This document shows, one piece after another, positions 24,640 through 33,815 of a stretch of DNA of 64,000 nt (positions within the stretch are counted from its first letter, which is position 1; each line of letters begins with the position of its first letter). Source of the DNA: an uncultured Acidobacteriota bacterium (GTDB lineage: Bacteria > Acidobacteriota > Terriglobia > Bryobacterales > Bryobacteraceae). The notes under the pieces are model-generated. The model had not been told where the DNA came from. It made no database searches and was given only the letters and a program-made list of their open reading frames with translations. Location: the NCBI GenBank assembly GCA_902826685.1, contig CADEFT010000001.1, positions 349,777 through 413,776 on the forward strand. The letters are read 5' to 3'. Made by a program: the position numbers and the translations under genes.

Positions 24640-26607
24640 TCAGCGGCTCAGTTGGGTGAAGGTGCGCGACGGTCCCTGACTGCCCGCGCCCGCAAACGGC
24701 CAGTAGAGCAGGCCGCAGAGGAAGCCGAGCCCGTAGGAAAGGTGATAAACGGCGAAGACCGGCGGCATCATCGGAAACACCTTCCAGCCGGCGAGCGCCA
24801 CGGTCTTTCCCGCAAACAGCAATCCGGTGAGCGCATACGATACCAGCATGGCCGCCCAGGTCCAATTGCCGATCACCGCGGCCGTTTCCCACTTCATCGC
24901 GAACGAGAGCAGGCAGTTGAGCAGCAGCAGAAGATTGGCGATGACGAAGGCCGCTGGAATCAGGTGGCGCACGGAGGCCGGAACGCGATGCTTCCGGATC
25001 ACGGCCACCTTCCAGAATCCGTACTGGAAATATTGGCGGAAGAGCCTGCCTACCCGATCGCGCGGGTGGTACCAGGATTGAATCCGCGGCGACTGCCAGA
25101 TCTTGCCGCCGGAGCGCGTGAGGCGCAGGTTCAGTTCATCGTCCTGGTTCCGCACCAGTTTCTCATCGAAGCCGCCGAGCTCGAGCAACGTGCGCTTTCG
25201 CCAGCAGCCATAGGGCACGGTATCGACATAGCCTTCATAGCCCGCCATGTGGAATCGCGCGCCGCCGCAGGCGAACGGATTCTTATAGGCCATGGCGATC
25301 ACGCGCTGCATGTAGCTTGAGGAGCGCGTTCGCGCCGGGCCACCGACGTTCTGCGCTCCAGTGGCGTTGAGGGTATCGACACAAGCGCGCACATAGTCGG
25401 GCGCGTATTCGGTGTGCGCGTCCATGCGCAGGACGATTTCGCCCCGGGCCATGCGCAAGGCGGCGTTGAGCCCGGTGGAGACGATGCGGCCCGGATTGTC
25501 GATCAGCCGCACGCGCGGATTCTTCGCGCAATGCGCTTCGATCAGTCCGCGCGTGCCGTCGTCGCTCATGCCGTCGGCGATCAGCACTTCCCAGTCGAGG
25601 CCGGTCATATCCTGCGCCTCAATGCATTCGAGCAGCTTGACGATTCCCTTTCGCTCATTGCGGCAGGGAATCATGATGGTGACGGGGACGGGCGGTGCGT
25701 TTGGATCGGCGGCGGCCTTTCGGCCCGGCCCCGAGACGGCGTAGGCATGGGCGGGCGCGTTCGGCGATTCACCGGCCGCCACCGGGGCGGTGTGGCGGGC
25801 AATCAGCTCCACATCTTTCATCGTGCAGAACTGGATCTGGCCGGAAGCCATCTCGGCGCGGAAGGAGTCGAACAGGCCGTCCAGCGTCTGAGCTCCTTCT
25901 TCGCCATCGAAGATCGCCGAATTCGGGTGGCCGTAGATTGAGACATGCTCCACACCCGCTTCCAGGGCCTGGCGCAGCATGGCGCGGGAAGCCTTGCCGA
26001 ATCCGGTGAGGTGCACCGGGATGGCGATCACGCCCTCATGGGCGAACGGTTGCGGATAGGGATCGGCGCCACCCGGCTTGAACTTCGGATGCAGCGAGAT
26101 GCGGCACCAGCGATAGCCGGCGAATCGCGCCTGGCGCAGCATCGAGGGAATATTCTGCCGGCTTCGGCCGCGCCCGAGCAGGCCGAAGACTTCCGATGCG
26201 CTAAAGGCGCCCTTCGAAAGAAACTGCATGGGACGGTTGAAGGGTGGAATGAAGCCGGTGACCGGGGCGCCGATGCATTCTTCGAGCGCCGCCTTGCTGC
26301 CGGCGAATTCCAGAAACAACTGCTCATCGCTCAGCGACGGCAGATAGCGGTGCCACATGGAATGGGAGGCGATCTCATGGCCCCCGGCGTGAATGCGCCG
26401 GATCTGATCGGGCGCGTGCTCCGGCGCCTGCCCGTTGCGCGCGGCGTTGCCCACGATGGCGAAGGTCGCGCGGACGTTGTGTTTGGCCAGCACTTCCAAT
26501 AGCAGATCCGCGCCGCGCTGATCGGCGTCGGGCGGCAGGTAGCGTTGGGCGAACGACTGGCGCATGCCGGCCGGCGAATCGTAGTCGAAAGAAATGGATA
26601 CGCGCAT
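24640..26607 (-). CDS. Polysaccharide deacetylase (NodB-like) fused to a GT2 glycosyltransferase with C-terminal membrane helices
   Basis: This 655-residue protein starts at ATG 26607. Residues ~1-270 form a polysaccharide-deacetylase-like domain (SISFDYDSP, HEIASHSMWHRYLPS with the HxxxH metal motif, FIPPFNRP, IYGHPNSA). After a Pro/Ala linker, residues ~320-530 form a GT2 domain (VTIMIPCRNERKGI, LIADGMSDDGT, RMDAHTEYAPDYV, FDEKLVRNQDDELNLRL). The last ~110 residues hold about three membrane helices. Deacetylation and sugar transfer in one membrane protein is an uncommon pairing. It is the last gene of the operon, 7 bp after the FkbH-like gene. Acceptor and donor unknown. Confidence 0.88.
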   Translation of the reverse strand: MRVSISFDYDSPAGMRQSFAQRYLPPDADQRGADLLLEVLAKHNVRATFAIVGNAARNGQAPEHAPDQIRRIHAGGHEIASHSMWHRYLPSLSDEQLFLEFAGSKAALEECIGAPVTGFIPPFNRPMQFLSKGAFSASEVFGLLGRGRSRQNIPSMLRQARFAGYRWCRISLHPKFKPGGADPYPQPFAHEGVIAIPVHLTGFGKASRAMLRQALEAGVEHVSIYGHPNSAIFDGEEGAQTLDGLFDSFRAEMASGQIQFCTMKDVELIARHTAPVAAGESPNAPAHAYAVSGPGRKAAADPNAPPVPVTIMIPCRNERKGIVKLLECIEAQDMTGLDWEVLIADGMSDDGTRGLIEAHCAKNPRVRLIDNPGRIVSTGLNAALRMARGEIVLRMDAHTEYAPDYVRACVDTLNATGAQNVGGPARTRSSSYMQRVIAMAYKNPFACGGARFHMAGYEGYVDTVPYGCWRKRTLLELGGFDEKLVRNQDDELNLRLTRSGGKIWQSPRIQSWYHPRDRVGRLFRQYFQYGFWKVAVIRKHRVPASVRHLIPAAFVIANLLLLLNCLLSFAMKWETAAVIGNWTWAAMLVSYALTGLLFAGKTVALAGWKVFPMMPPVFAVYHLSYGLGFLCGLLYWPFAGAGSQGPSRTFTQLSR

Positions 26608-26614
26608 GCCGGCT

Positions 26615-28381
26615 TTAGTCCTCCAGCGTGACCGTGTGATAGAGCTTCGGCGACCGCTCTTCAAAGGCGGCGCGCGTGAGTGCGGCCTCTCCGCCGAGCA
26701 TCTGTTCGAGGAACGTGCGCGCCGGGCCGTTTTTGGCGGTGGCTTCAAAGTCGAAGATCACTTTGGCGACGCCCGGACGTTCGAAGATCTGCCGCAGACA
26801 CTGATGTTCGATACGGCGGCTGAACGCGCGGCAGCTTAGCACCCAACTGCCGATGCGCACGGTATCGCCTTCCTGGCGTCCCAGCAGTACGCCGATCTTG
26901 CCGAGCGGGCCGAACTTATCGGAGTAGGAGACCACTTGCAGGAGGCAGGCCGGATCGGCCAGCAGATCGCGCCAGACGGACTCGGTCAGGCGGCGCCCGT
27001 TGAGGTTGAACTGATTCGTTTTGTTGATCAGTTCGAACGGGCGCGCATCGCCGGCATCCTTGGCGTATTGAATGCGGATCTCGGCCGCCGCGGTTTCCAG
27101 GAACGATTCCGGCAGCAGGCTGGTGCCTTCGGCTTCCGTCATCGCGCCCGATTGGCGCAGGCTATCGAGGCGGAACCGGTCTTCCTCGGATACGATTTCC
27201 TTTCCAAACAGGTCGCGGAGGCGTTCCATCAGTTCGGCGGCGGCCTGTGGATTGTTCTTGGGAAACAGGATGGTCTCGATTTGTGGATGCGCCTGTTTCA
27301 CTTCGCCAAGCTCGGCGGGGTTGTCGTCGATGAACACTACCGCGTCGGCGCCGATGTTCCACTTCTTGAGGATGCGCGAGACCGAACCCGATTTCGGCCC
27401 CCAATGCACTTCCATCGGAAATACACGATCCTTGGTGAGAACGATGTCGGGCCGTTCGAAGGTGCGCTCGACGGTGGCCGGTTCGTTCTTGCTCGCTACC
27501 GCGATCAGAGTTCCCTGCGCCGCCAGCGATTTCAACATCTGCTGGTAGAGGCCGTGCAGGATGCTCTTGTTGTCCAGGTCCCAGTGAACGTTGGCGGGTC
27601 CCACTTCACCCGCGATGCCATTCCACAACGTGTCGTCGAGATCGGTGACGATGCCCTTCATCGGCTGGCGCTTGACCAGCAGTTGCGCCAATTGACCGGC
27701 CAGTGCGGCGGTATGGGCCGCTGTATAAGGGAAGCCGCCTACGATTTCCGAACGCGCATCGAAACGTGCCGCGGGCGCCGACACCTGATCGAGCCGCTGC
27801 GCGCTCAGCACGCGTGTGTGGGGACGGCGCGCGGCGGTGGCCGCCAATGACGCAATCACCGAACGCAAGGAAAGCTCGAACACGCCGCTCTGCCAGCCGG
27901 GAATCGTATCGGCGGGCGGCAGGGGCAGCGTAGGCATGGAAAGCGCCAGAGAAATGCCTTTCGGCATGTGCCGCAGAATGTCGCCGTACTCGGCCGCCTT
28001 GGCCTGCGCATGCTTCAGGATGTCTTCGACGGCATCGGGTCCCCAGCCGCCGAGGCTGCGCAGACTGAGGCGCGGATCGAAATCGGGCCACTCGAATACG
28101 ATGGCCGCCGCGCGGATCTGGGCGCCGTCCAGCTTGCGCAGGTTGCCCGCCAGATCGCCAAACAGGCCGGTGCGCGTCGCCACGCGATTGCCTTGGGGCA
28201 ACAGCAGTTGAACCTGCGCGCCAAGGAACGTCTCCAGATGCAGCGGGGTGAATCCGCAGACCAGTTGCACTTCGAACGGCTGCGCGCCCGGCATCGGTTG
28301 GCGCAGAATGCGCAGCGCATCCACCAGGCGCATGGGCGCTTGCGGACCGGTGGCGAGAGGGATGGCGTGTGCCAGCGACAT
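26615..28381 (-). CDS. FkbH-like HAD-IIIC protein
   Basis: The 588 residues follow the FkbH-like plan: an N-terminal SGNH-like region (~1-230), a HAD phosphatase/transferase core (~240-390; TDLDDTLWNG with the nucleophilic Asp, VASKNEP, VFIDDNPAEL) and a C-terminal GNAT-like region (~430-580, FNLNGRRLTE). Characterised FkbH-type proteins take 1,3-bisphosphoglycerate and load a glyceryl group on an acyl carrier protein. A free acyl carrier protein occurs in this same operon at 49295-49555. A glyceryl or related acyl decoration of the glycan is thus possible, though phosphatase-only roles are not excluded. Confidence 0.87.
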   Translation of the reverse strand: MSLAHAIPLATGPQAPMRLVDALRILRQPMPGAQPFEVQLVCGFTPLHLETFLGAQVQLLLPQGNRVATRTGLFGDLAGNLRKLDGAQIRAAAIVFEWPDFDPRLSLRSLGGWGPDAVEDILKHAQAKAAEYGDILRHMPKGISLALSMPTLPLPPADTIPGWQSGVFELSLRSVIASLAATAARRPHTRVLSAQRLDQVSAPAARFDARSEIVGGFPYTAAHTAALAGQLAQLLVKRQPMKGIVTDLDDTLWNGIAGEVGPANVHWDLDNKSILHGLYQQMLKSLAAQGTLIAVASKNEPATVERTFERPDIVLTKDRVFPMEVHWGPKSGSVSRILKKWNIGADAVVFIDDNPAELGEVKQAHPQIETILFPKNNPQAAAELMERLRDLFGKEIVSEEDRFRLDSLRQSGAMTEAEGTSLLPESFLETAAAEIRIQYAKDAGDARPFELINKTNQFNLNGRRLTESVWRDLLADPACLLQVVSYSDKFGPLGKIGVLLGRQEGDTVRIGSWVLSCRAFSRRIEHQCLRQIFERPGVAKVIFDFEATAKNGPARTFLEQMLGGEAALTRAAFEERSPKLYHTVTLED

Positions 28382-28416
28382 AACCAGAGTTTCGGGTCCG
28401 ATTCGGTTTCGGCCAA

Positions 28417-29457
28417 TCAGCCTTTGGAACTAAGGAGTGAGATCCAGCGGTTCAGGACTAGGGGCCAATCGACGGTTTCGGCCAGCGCGCGTCCGGCGGA
28501 AGAAAGCCGCGCGGCCAATTCCGGTTCGTCGATCAGGCGTTCGATGGCGCCGGCCATGGCTTCGGCGTCGTCCGGTGGTACCAGCAGCGCATTGCGTTCA
28601 TGGGTCAACAGGTAAGGGATTCCCCCTACACGCGTGCTTACCACGCAAGCGCCGGAGGCCAGAGCCTCGAGCACGGTCACCGGCGTGTTGTCGACGTTGG
28701 TGGTGTTGAGGAAAATGTCGCCGCGATCCATCGAGCGCGCGATCTCCGTCTTGGGAACCGGGCCCGCGAACTCCACGCGGGCAGCCACGCCGAGGGCCGC
28801 CGCTTCCGCCTTGGCGGCTTCGAAGCTGCCGTCGTGCTTATCGGGACCCACCATGAGCAACCGCGCTTCCGGGAAGCGCTTCGCCACAACGGCGAGCGCG
28901 CGGATGGCCAGCAGCGGGTTGTAGGTATAGTCGAAGGCGCGGACCCAGACCAGGTTCGGCGTGGCGTGGCGGCGCGGACGGAATGGATAGCGCGCGATCT
29001 CGAGTGCGTTGGGAACCAGCAGCACGTCGTCTCGATATGGACGCATGCTCTCACGCAGGTAATCCGAGGGCGCCGTCACGGCTTTGGCCGATTGCAGCAG
29101 GGCGCGGCAACGCGCGGGGTGTCGCGCGGCGAACTTCGGCAACCCTCCCCCGTGCATGGTGACGACGTAGGGCTTACCCGCCAGGCGCAGCGCGTAACAG
29201 GCGGCTTCGGCCCACAGAAAGGCGGGACCGCTGTACAGATCCACCTGCGCGATGCCGTAGCGGGAGCGGCTGGTGAGCACGGTGCCGATCATGTCGATCA
29301 TCCGCGCGGCCTTCGATGCCTTATCCGATGTCTTGATAACGGACCAGCCCGCCTGCTGCAACCGTTCGGCGAGCTCCTCGCAGACACCGCGCACGCCGAC
29401 GGTGCCCGAAAGAAAATTGCCGACCATCAGAACCGTATTGTCCGCGGTGGCGCTCAT
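28417..29457 (-). CDS. GT4-family glycosyltransferase
   Basis: Cytoplasmic GT-B transferase of 346 residues. The N-terminal half holds MVGNFLSGTVGVRGVCEELA and the acceptor-side VVTMHGGGLP. The C-terminal nucleotide-sugar domain has RLLMVGPDK and the GT4 hallmark NTTNVDNTPVTVLEALASGA with the E.....E spacing that binds donor. Donor and acceptor cannot be assigned. ATG 29457 overlaps the stop of the beta-helix gene by 4 bp (ATGA), showing translational coupling, and the domain begins right after it. Confidence 0.88.
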   Translation of the reverse strand: MSATADNTVLMVGNFLSGTVGVRGVCEELAERLQQAGWSVIKTSDKASKAARMIDMIGTVLTSRSRYGIAQVDLYSGPAFLWAEAACYALRLAGKPYVVTMHGGGLPKFAARHPARCRALLQSAKAVTAPSDYLRESMRPYRDDVLLVPNALEIARYPFRPRRHATPNLVWVRAFDYTYNPLLAIRALAVVAKRFPEARLLMVGPDKHDGSFEAAKAEAAALGVAARVEFAGPVPKTEIARSMDRGDIFLNTTNVDNTPVTVLEALASGACVVSTRVGGIPYLLTHERNALLVPPDDAEAMAGAIERLIDEPELAARLSSAGRALAETVDWPLVLNRWISLLSSKG

Positions 29458-30920
29458 TCGGCGGCGCGCCCTGTGCGGAGGAGAATGAACGCGCCAAATT
29501 CCGGAGCCGTGTGGCGCGGCGCGGTCGGCACGACGCCGTTGGGCTGGGCCACCGTTAAGCCGTGCATGGGAATCATCACCGGATTGCCGACGAAGCTGCC
29601 CGAAAATACCGGATCGCCGAAGAAGTTCTGCGCATCGCGAATCTCGAACGAGTCTCCGGCGTTCAGCAGCGGCGAGAGATCGACGCCCACCGCCTCGGCC
29701 AGGTCCCAGTTGTAGACGGCGATGTGCGCGCGATCGGCGTCGAATTTGTTGGGGCGAACGAAAGTCCACGCCCCCTTCGGCTTGCTTTGCTGGTAGGTGC
29801 TGTTGGAATCGAACGACGTCTTCTGGCGCCAAGCGTCCCACGAATTGGTCTTGCTCTCGGCGGTGAAGAAGCTCTTGCCGTAGTAGGTGTTGTTGTCCCA
29901 GATATAGGCTTCGGGCGCGGGCGGCGTTTCAAGCCAGGCGATGTGCCCGTTGTCGCTATAGGCGACGTTGTTGCGGAACTCGGCCTGTTCCCATTCGCTC
30001 ATCATGACAGCGATATAGCCGCCGATCCAGTAGTTGCCGGTGACGGAGACATTGCGGTGCACCGCCGAGCCGAGCGTGCCGACGCGCGAATAACCGGCCG
30101 CGCGCGACGGAAAGTAGGTAAAGTTGTCGCGCACCACGATGTTTTCCATCGGCGTGCCGGGCCACAGCAACAGATTGTCGACGTACTGTTCGCGCCTGGA
30201 AAGCTGGCCATTGGAGAACACGATGTTGCCGTCGAGCGTCACGTTGCGAATGAACGCCGAGTTCGAGCCATAGCCATGCAACCCCGCGTAGAACTGGCTG
30301 AACACGATATTGTCGGCAATCAGCTTGGCGCCGTCCTTGTTTTGAAAATAGATGCCGTGGCCGTGCGCGCGGTCCTTGTCCTGATAGCCGTTGTAATAGA
30401 TCAGATTGCCGTAAACCTCGGTATCGGGGGCTTCGCTCCACACGCCCATGCCCTGGCGCGTATCGTGAATGATCAGATTGATCAGCTTGGTATTCGGCGC
30501 GCGGCAATTGATGGCGTCGTTCATGGGAATGACGCCGTTTGCATCGGCTTCGCGCACCGTTTGCGAACTGGTGATCTCGAAACCCCAGAACCAGGTGGAT
30601 TCGCCTTCGATGGCGATTCCTCCATCGACGACGACGCGCTCGCCCGGACGCCCACGCACGATGATCGGCTGTTCGGCGGTGCCTTTCAGTTTGCTGAAAA
30701 GCAGGCGACGTCCGGTGCCGTCGGTGTAGGTACCGCCGCGAAGCCACAAAACGTCGCCGGGCTGAACGGCGGCGGGATGGGCGAACGCCGTCGCGATGTC
30801 CCACGGATCGTCGCTGGAGCCGCTCGCTTCGGGCCGGCCATCGGGAGAAACATAGAATTCCACCGCCCCCGCGGGGATGAGAAACGAACCCAAGAAAACG
30901 GTGAGCAGCGCTTTGTTCAT
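29454..30920 (-). CDS. Secreted right-handed parallel beta-helix protein
   Basis: The 488-residue protein begins with a signal peptide (MNKALLTVFLGSFLIPAGA) and a domain opening EFYVSPDGRPEASGSSDDPW, the usual start of pectate-lyase/alginate-epimerase-like beta-helices. Repeating N-x-I/V-x-x-N rungs follow (LIADNIVFSQF, RNVTLDGNIVF, VVRDNFTYF, VSVTGNYWIGG). It could be a polysaccharide lyase, epimerase or hydrolase acting on the glycan after export; no catalytic set is certain. Coupled by ATGA to the genes on both sides. Confidence 0.85.
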   Translation of the reverse strand: MNKALLTVFLGSFLIPAGAVEFYVSPDGRPEASGSSDDPWDIATAFAHPAAVQPGDVLWLRGGTYTDGTGRRLLFSKLKGTAEQPIIVRGRPGERVVVDGGIAIEGESTWFWGFEITSSQTVREADANGVIPMNDAINCRAPNTKLINLIIHDTRQGMGVWSEAPDTEVYGNLIYYNGYQDKDRAHGHGIYFQNKDGAKLIADNIVFSQFYAGLHGYGSNSAFIRNVTLDGNIVFSNGQLSRREQYVDNLLLWPGTPMENIVVRDNFTYFPSRAAGYSRVGTLGSAVHRNVSVTGNYWIGGYIAVMMSEWEQAEFRNNVAYSDNGHIAWLETPPAPEAYIWDNNTYYGKSFFTAESKTNSWDAWRQKTSFDSNSTYQQSKPKGAWTFVRPNKFDADRAHIAVYNWDLAEAVGVDLSPLLNAGDSFEIRDAQNFFGDPVFSGSFVGNPVMIPMHGLTVAQPNGVVPTAPRHTAPEFGAFILLRTGRAAE

Positions 30921-32017
30921 CGGTTTGCTCCTGGCAGCACGGTGTCGTAAACCTTGATCAACTGATCGACGATCGCCTTCGATCCATAGACCGTATCGAC
31001 GCGATCGCCCAGGGCATCGCCAAGCTGCCGCCGGCGTTCCGGAGACCCAAGCAGCGATACGATTTCCGCGGCGAGCCGGGCCGGATCCGACGGTGGCACC
31101 AGGATGCCGGCCTTGCCGTGATCGAGCACTTCGGCGCACTGGCCCACCGCCGTGCAGATGGAAGGCACGCGCAGCGAACCGTATTCGAGCAGTACCAGCG
31201 GCAGACCTTCGGAGATGGAACTCAGCACGGCGATATCGCAGGCTTTGACGATGCGCGGAATGTCGGTACGGCGGCCGAGCCAGGTGACGTTCGACGTGAG
31301 ACCAAGCTCCCCGAGCTGGCTCATGACGCCGTCTTTGTAGGCGGCGTCGGCATAGTCGCCGACGAGAATGAGGTGCGCTTGCGGATCGCGGCGCACAACG
31401 TCCACCATGGCGCGGAACAGCGTGGGATGATCCTTCTGCGGCCGGATGTTGGCGACGCAAAGAATGCGCTTGCCGGGCGTTCCGGGCAGATCTTCGGCCG
31501 GCGTGACGTGGCCCGGCGTTTCGACCGCATTGCGGATATACCAGACCTTGCCCGAAGGCACGGCCAGCGACTGGCGCGCCCAGGTGGCCAGCATCTCGTT
31601 GACCGTGATGACCGCGCCGATACGGGCCGTGGCCAGACGATAGAGCCACGCCGGCCGGTCGTTCAATTCGCAGCGGCCGTAATGATCGTGCCAGACCACC
31701 TTGGGATATGGCGGGAACATGGCCGCCAGCCGCGCAAAGAACAGCGCGGAAGCATGGGCGTGAATGATGGAGATGCCGTTGTCGCGCACGAAGTGAACGA
31801 CGCGCCGGAGCGCGGCCGGGTCGACGGGACCTTCGCGCTTCAGATGAAGCTTCGGCACGTCGCCCGAGAGAAACTCGCCGAGTGGACCGTCGGTGCGCGT
31901 GGTGCACAGGAAGGGGCGGAATCGCTCGCGCGGCAACAGGTTCGATAGAGTGACACCCATCCGCTCGGCGCCGCCCACCAGCAGCGAATCGACCATCTGC
32001 AGTACGCCGGTGCTCAT
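30917..32017 (-). CDS. GT4-family glycosyltransferase
   Basis: The 366-residue GT-B enzyme has an N-terminal VDSLLVGGAERM loop, typical of GT4 enzymes building capsular and exopolysaccharides, and VVWHDHYGRCE in the acceptor domain. The donor domain has RILCVANIRPQKDHPTLFRA, LILVGDYAD and AVLSSISEGLPLVLLEYGSL, with the paired Glu residues that hold the sugar nucleotide. Sugar specificity unknown. ATGA overlaps join it to the upstream GT4 gene and to the downstream beta-helix gene. Confidence 0.9.
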   Translation of the reverse strand: MSTGVLQMVDSLLVGGAERMGVTLSNLLPRERFRPFLCTTRTDGPLGEFLSGDVPKLHLKREGPVDPAALRRVVHFVRDNGISIIHAHASALFFARLAAMFPPYPKVVWHDHYGRCELNDRPAWLYRLATARIGAVITVNEMLATWARQSLAVPSGKVWYIRNAVETPGHVTPAEDLPGTPGKRILCVANIRPQKDHPTLFRAMVDVVRRDPQAHLILVGDYADAAYKDGVMSQLGELGLTSNVTWLGRRTDIPRIVKACDIAVLSSISEGLPLVLLEYGSLRVPSICTAVGQCAEVLDHGKAGILVPPSDPARLAAEIVSLLGSPERRRQLGDALGDRVDTVYGSKAIVDQLIKVYDTVLPGANR

Positions 32018-33180
32018 TCGCTTGAAACCTCCCGCAGACTGACGGCCGGCAGTTCCACCGACCAGTGCTTTTCCAGCAGCGCGCGCAGGGCGGCGCGCAG
32101 GCCTTCCATGGAAAACTGCTGCGCCCAGGCGGCGGCCCGTAGACGCATTTCGTCGTATTTCGCCGGGTGGCGCGCGAGATCGACGAAGGCGGCGGTGAGC
32201 GCTTCGACGTCGCGCGGCGCGATGGCGATGCCGCGGCCTTCGAGCATTTTCTGGAAGAAGCCGCGATTGGACCCGATGCAAACCAGGCCGAATGCCATCG
32301 CTTCGGCGGCGGATTTGGGCCAGCCTTCCGATTCCGAGGTCAGCACCAGTGCGTCGGATCGTTCCAGATGGCGCAGCACGGTTTCGAAATCGACGCCGCC
32401 GGTGAATTCGACGTGCCGTTCGATGCCCAGGCGTTTGGCGTAGGCTTCGAGATCGCCGCGTTCCGGCCCTTCGCCCACGATGGTGCAGCGGACCGGAGCT
32501 CCCTGCGCGCGCGCCCGTGCCGCCGCTTCGAGCATGCTGTCGATGTTCTTGGCTTTACTGAGGCGCCCGGTGAACAGCAGCCGGACTTCGCCCGATGGCT
32601 CGCGGCCAGAGGCGGCGCGCCGGGCGCGATTCATCTGCTCCTCAGTGGTCAGCGACGTGAAGAACGACGTGATATGTTCCGGCTCGCCCGGCCATTCGCC
32701 ATAGACGGTAACCGGCCCTTTGAACCAGCGGCGCAGGATGGTGCGCTGCAGCCTGGTGGTGAAAACGTCACCCGGCATCTGCTGCCACGATCCGGCGTAT
32801 TTGGCGACGAGGTTTCGCGAGAACAGCGGCGCCAGCAGCGCGCCCAGCAGCCCGATGTTGCCGGGACATCGGACATGGATGGCGTCCGCCCACAGCATTG
32901 CCTTGCCGAGATCCCATACGATGGCGGGCGTAACGGCGGCCAGTTTCAACTTCGAGACGAACGTTTCGCCGCCCGCTTCGGCCAGTGGAACGATGGCGAT
33001 GTTGGGCCGCGAGAACGCTACACAGTCGCCCGGCGGCGCCTCGCGCCGCAAGGGACACGCGATTCGAACCTGGGGAAACAGATCGGCCCACAGGTCGATT
33101 TCGCGGGCGTATGGACCGTAGGCGTAGAACCGGCCCTCATGCTCGAAATGAATGACGTGAGAGACGATCAACAGCTTCAT
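32014..33180 (-). CDS. GT4-family glycosyltransferase
   Basis: This 388-residue GT-B transferase starts MKLLIVSHVIHFEHEGRFYA. It shows IHVRCPGNIGL and the donor-domain sequence VRLLFTGRLSKAKNIDSML, IVGEGPERGDLEAYA, VLTSESEGWPKSAAEAMAFG. Closely similar enzymes occur in many exopolysaccharide loci. The acceptor is presumably the lipid-linked repeat unit; donor unknown. The start codon overlaps the stop of the preceding acyltransferase-like gene by ATGA. Confidence 0.9.
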   Translation of the reverse strand: MKLLIVSHVIHFEHEGRFYAYGPYAREIDLWADLFPQVRIACPLRREAPPGDCVAFSRPNIAIVPLAEAGGETFVSKLKLAAVTPAIVWDLGKAMLWADAIHVRCPGNIGLLGALLAPLFSRNLVAKYAGSWQQMPGDVFTTRLQRTILRRWFKGPVTVYGEWPGEPEHITSFFTSLTTEEQMNRARRAASGREPSGEVRLLFTGRLSKAKNIDSMLEAAARARAQGAPVRCTIVGEGPERGDLEAYAKRLGIERHVEFTGGVDFETVLRHLERSDALVLTSESEGWPKSAAEAMAFGLVCIGSNRGFFQKMLEGRGIAIAPRDVEALTAAFVDLARHPAKYDEMRLRAAAWAQQFSMEGLRAALRALLEKHWSVELPAVSLREVSSE

Positions 33181-33815
33181 GCAACCTCCCGGGCGGCGAT
33201 CAAAGAATCGGCCTGGCGGCTGACGCCCATCCGCTTGGCCGCCTCGTCGATGAAGAACAGATTGCGCCCGCAGAATTGGATTTGCCAGTAAGAACCGGTG
33301 TGGCGCAGACCGGCGCTCGAATGAGTCCTGATGGAAGCTGCGTTCGAAGCCTCCACCCAGCAGACGACGCGTCCGGCCTGCCCGGTGAAGTGGCGCTTGA
33401 GGAACGTGTAGAACGCGGGGCAGATCCGGTTGCCGCGAAAACCGGCATGGGTGAAAAGCTTGTAGGCGTAGATGGAGCGGCCGGAAACCGGGCGATAGTC
33501 GCCGAGGCCCAGGTCCATCTGGCCGAACATCAGCCAGCCGAAGTAAACCACTTTGCCCGCGGCGATGCCCAGCACCAGCCGGTCGCCGGCGTTCATTCGT
33601 TGCAGGCTGAAGGCGCGCGCCTCAGGGCTGTAACCGTACTCGCTCGCGTCGAGCGCCAGCAGATCCTCGCGCGCGGCGAAGCGAAATTCCACCGGAATGC
33701 GCGGCGCGGTGTCGCGAAGGTCGGCGAGCGGCGCCGAATAGATCAGCTTGCGGCGCGCGAAGAAGAGCCACGCGGCGCCGCGCGCCAGAGGCCGCAGCCA
33801 TGTGGGGACGTTCAT
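33177..33815 (-). CDS. GNAT-like acyltransferase
   Basis: The 212 residues show a GNAT-like layout: VEFRFAAREDLLALDA at the domain start, VVYFGWLMFG as a central strand, YAYKLFTHAGFRGNRICPAFY at the acyl-CoA-binding region and VVCWVEASNAASIRTHSSAGL near the end. A basic amphipathic N-terminus (residues 1-25) could contact the membrane. It lies between a glycosyltransferase and a second acyltransferase-like gene with ATGA junctions on both sides, so it probably N- or O-acylates a sugar precursor or the chain. Start ATG 33815 was chosen for its ATGA overlap; an in-frame ATG at 33842 is less likely. Confidence 0.7.
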   Translation of the reverse strand: MNVPTWLRPLARGAAWLFFARRKLIYSAPLADLRDTAPRIPVEFRFAAREDLLALDASEYGYSPEARAFSLQRMNAGDRLVLGIAAGKVVYFGWLMFGQMDLGLGDYRPVSGRSIYAYKLFTHAGFRGNRICPAFYTFLKRHFTGQAGRVVCWVEASNAASIRTHSSAGLRHTGSYWQIQFCGRNLFFIDEAAKRMGVSRQADSLIAAREVA

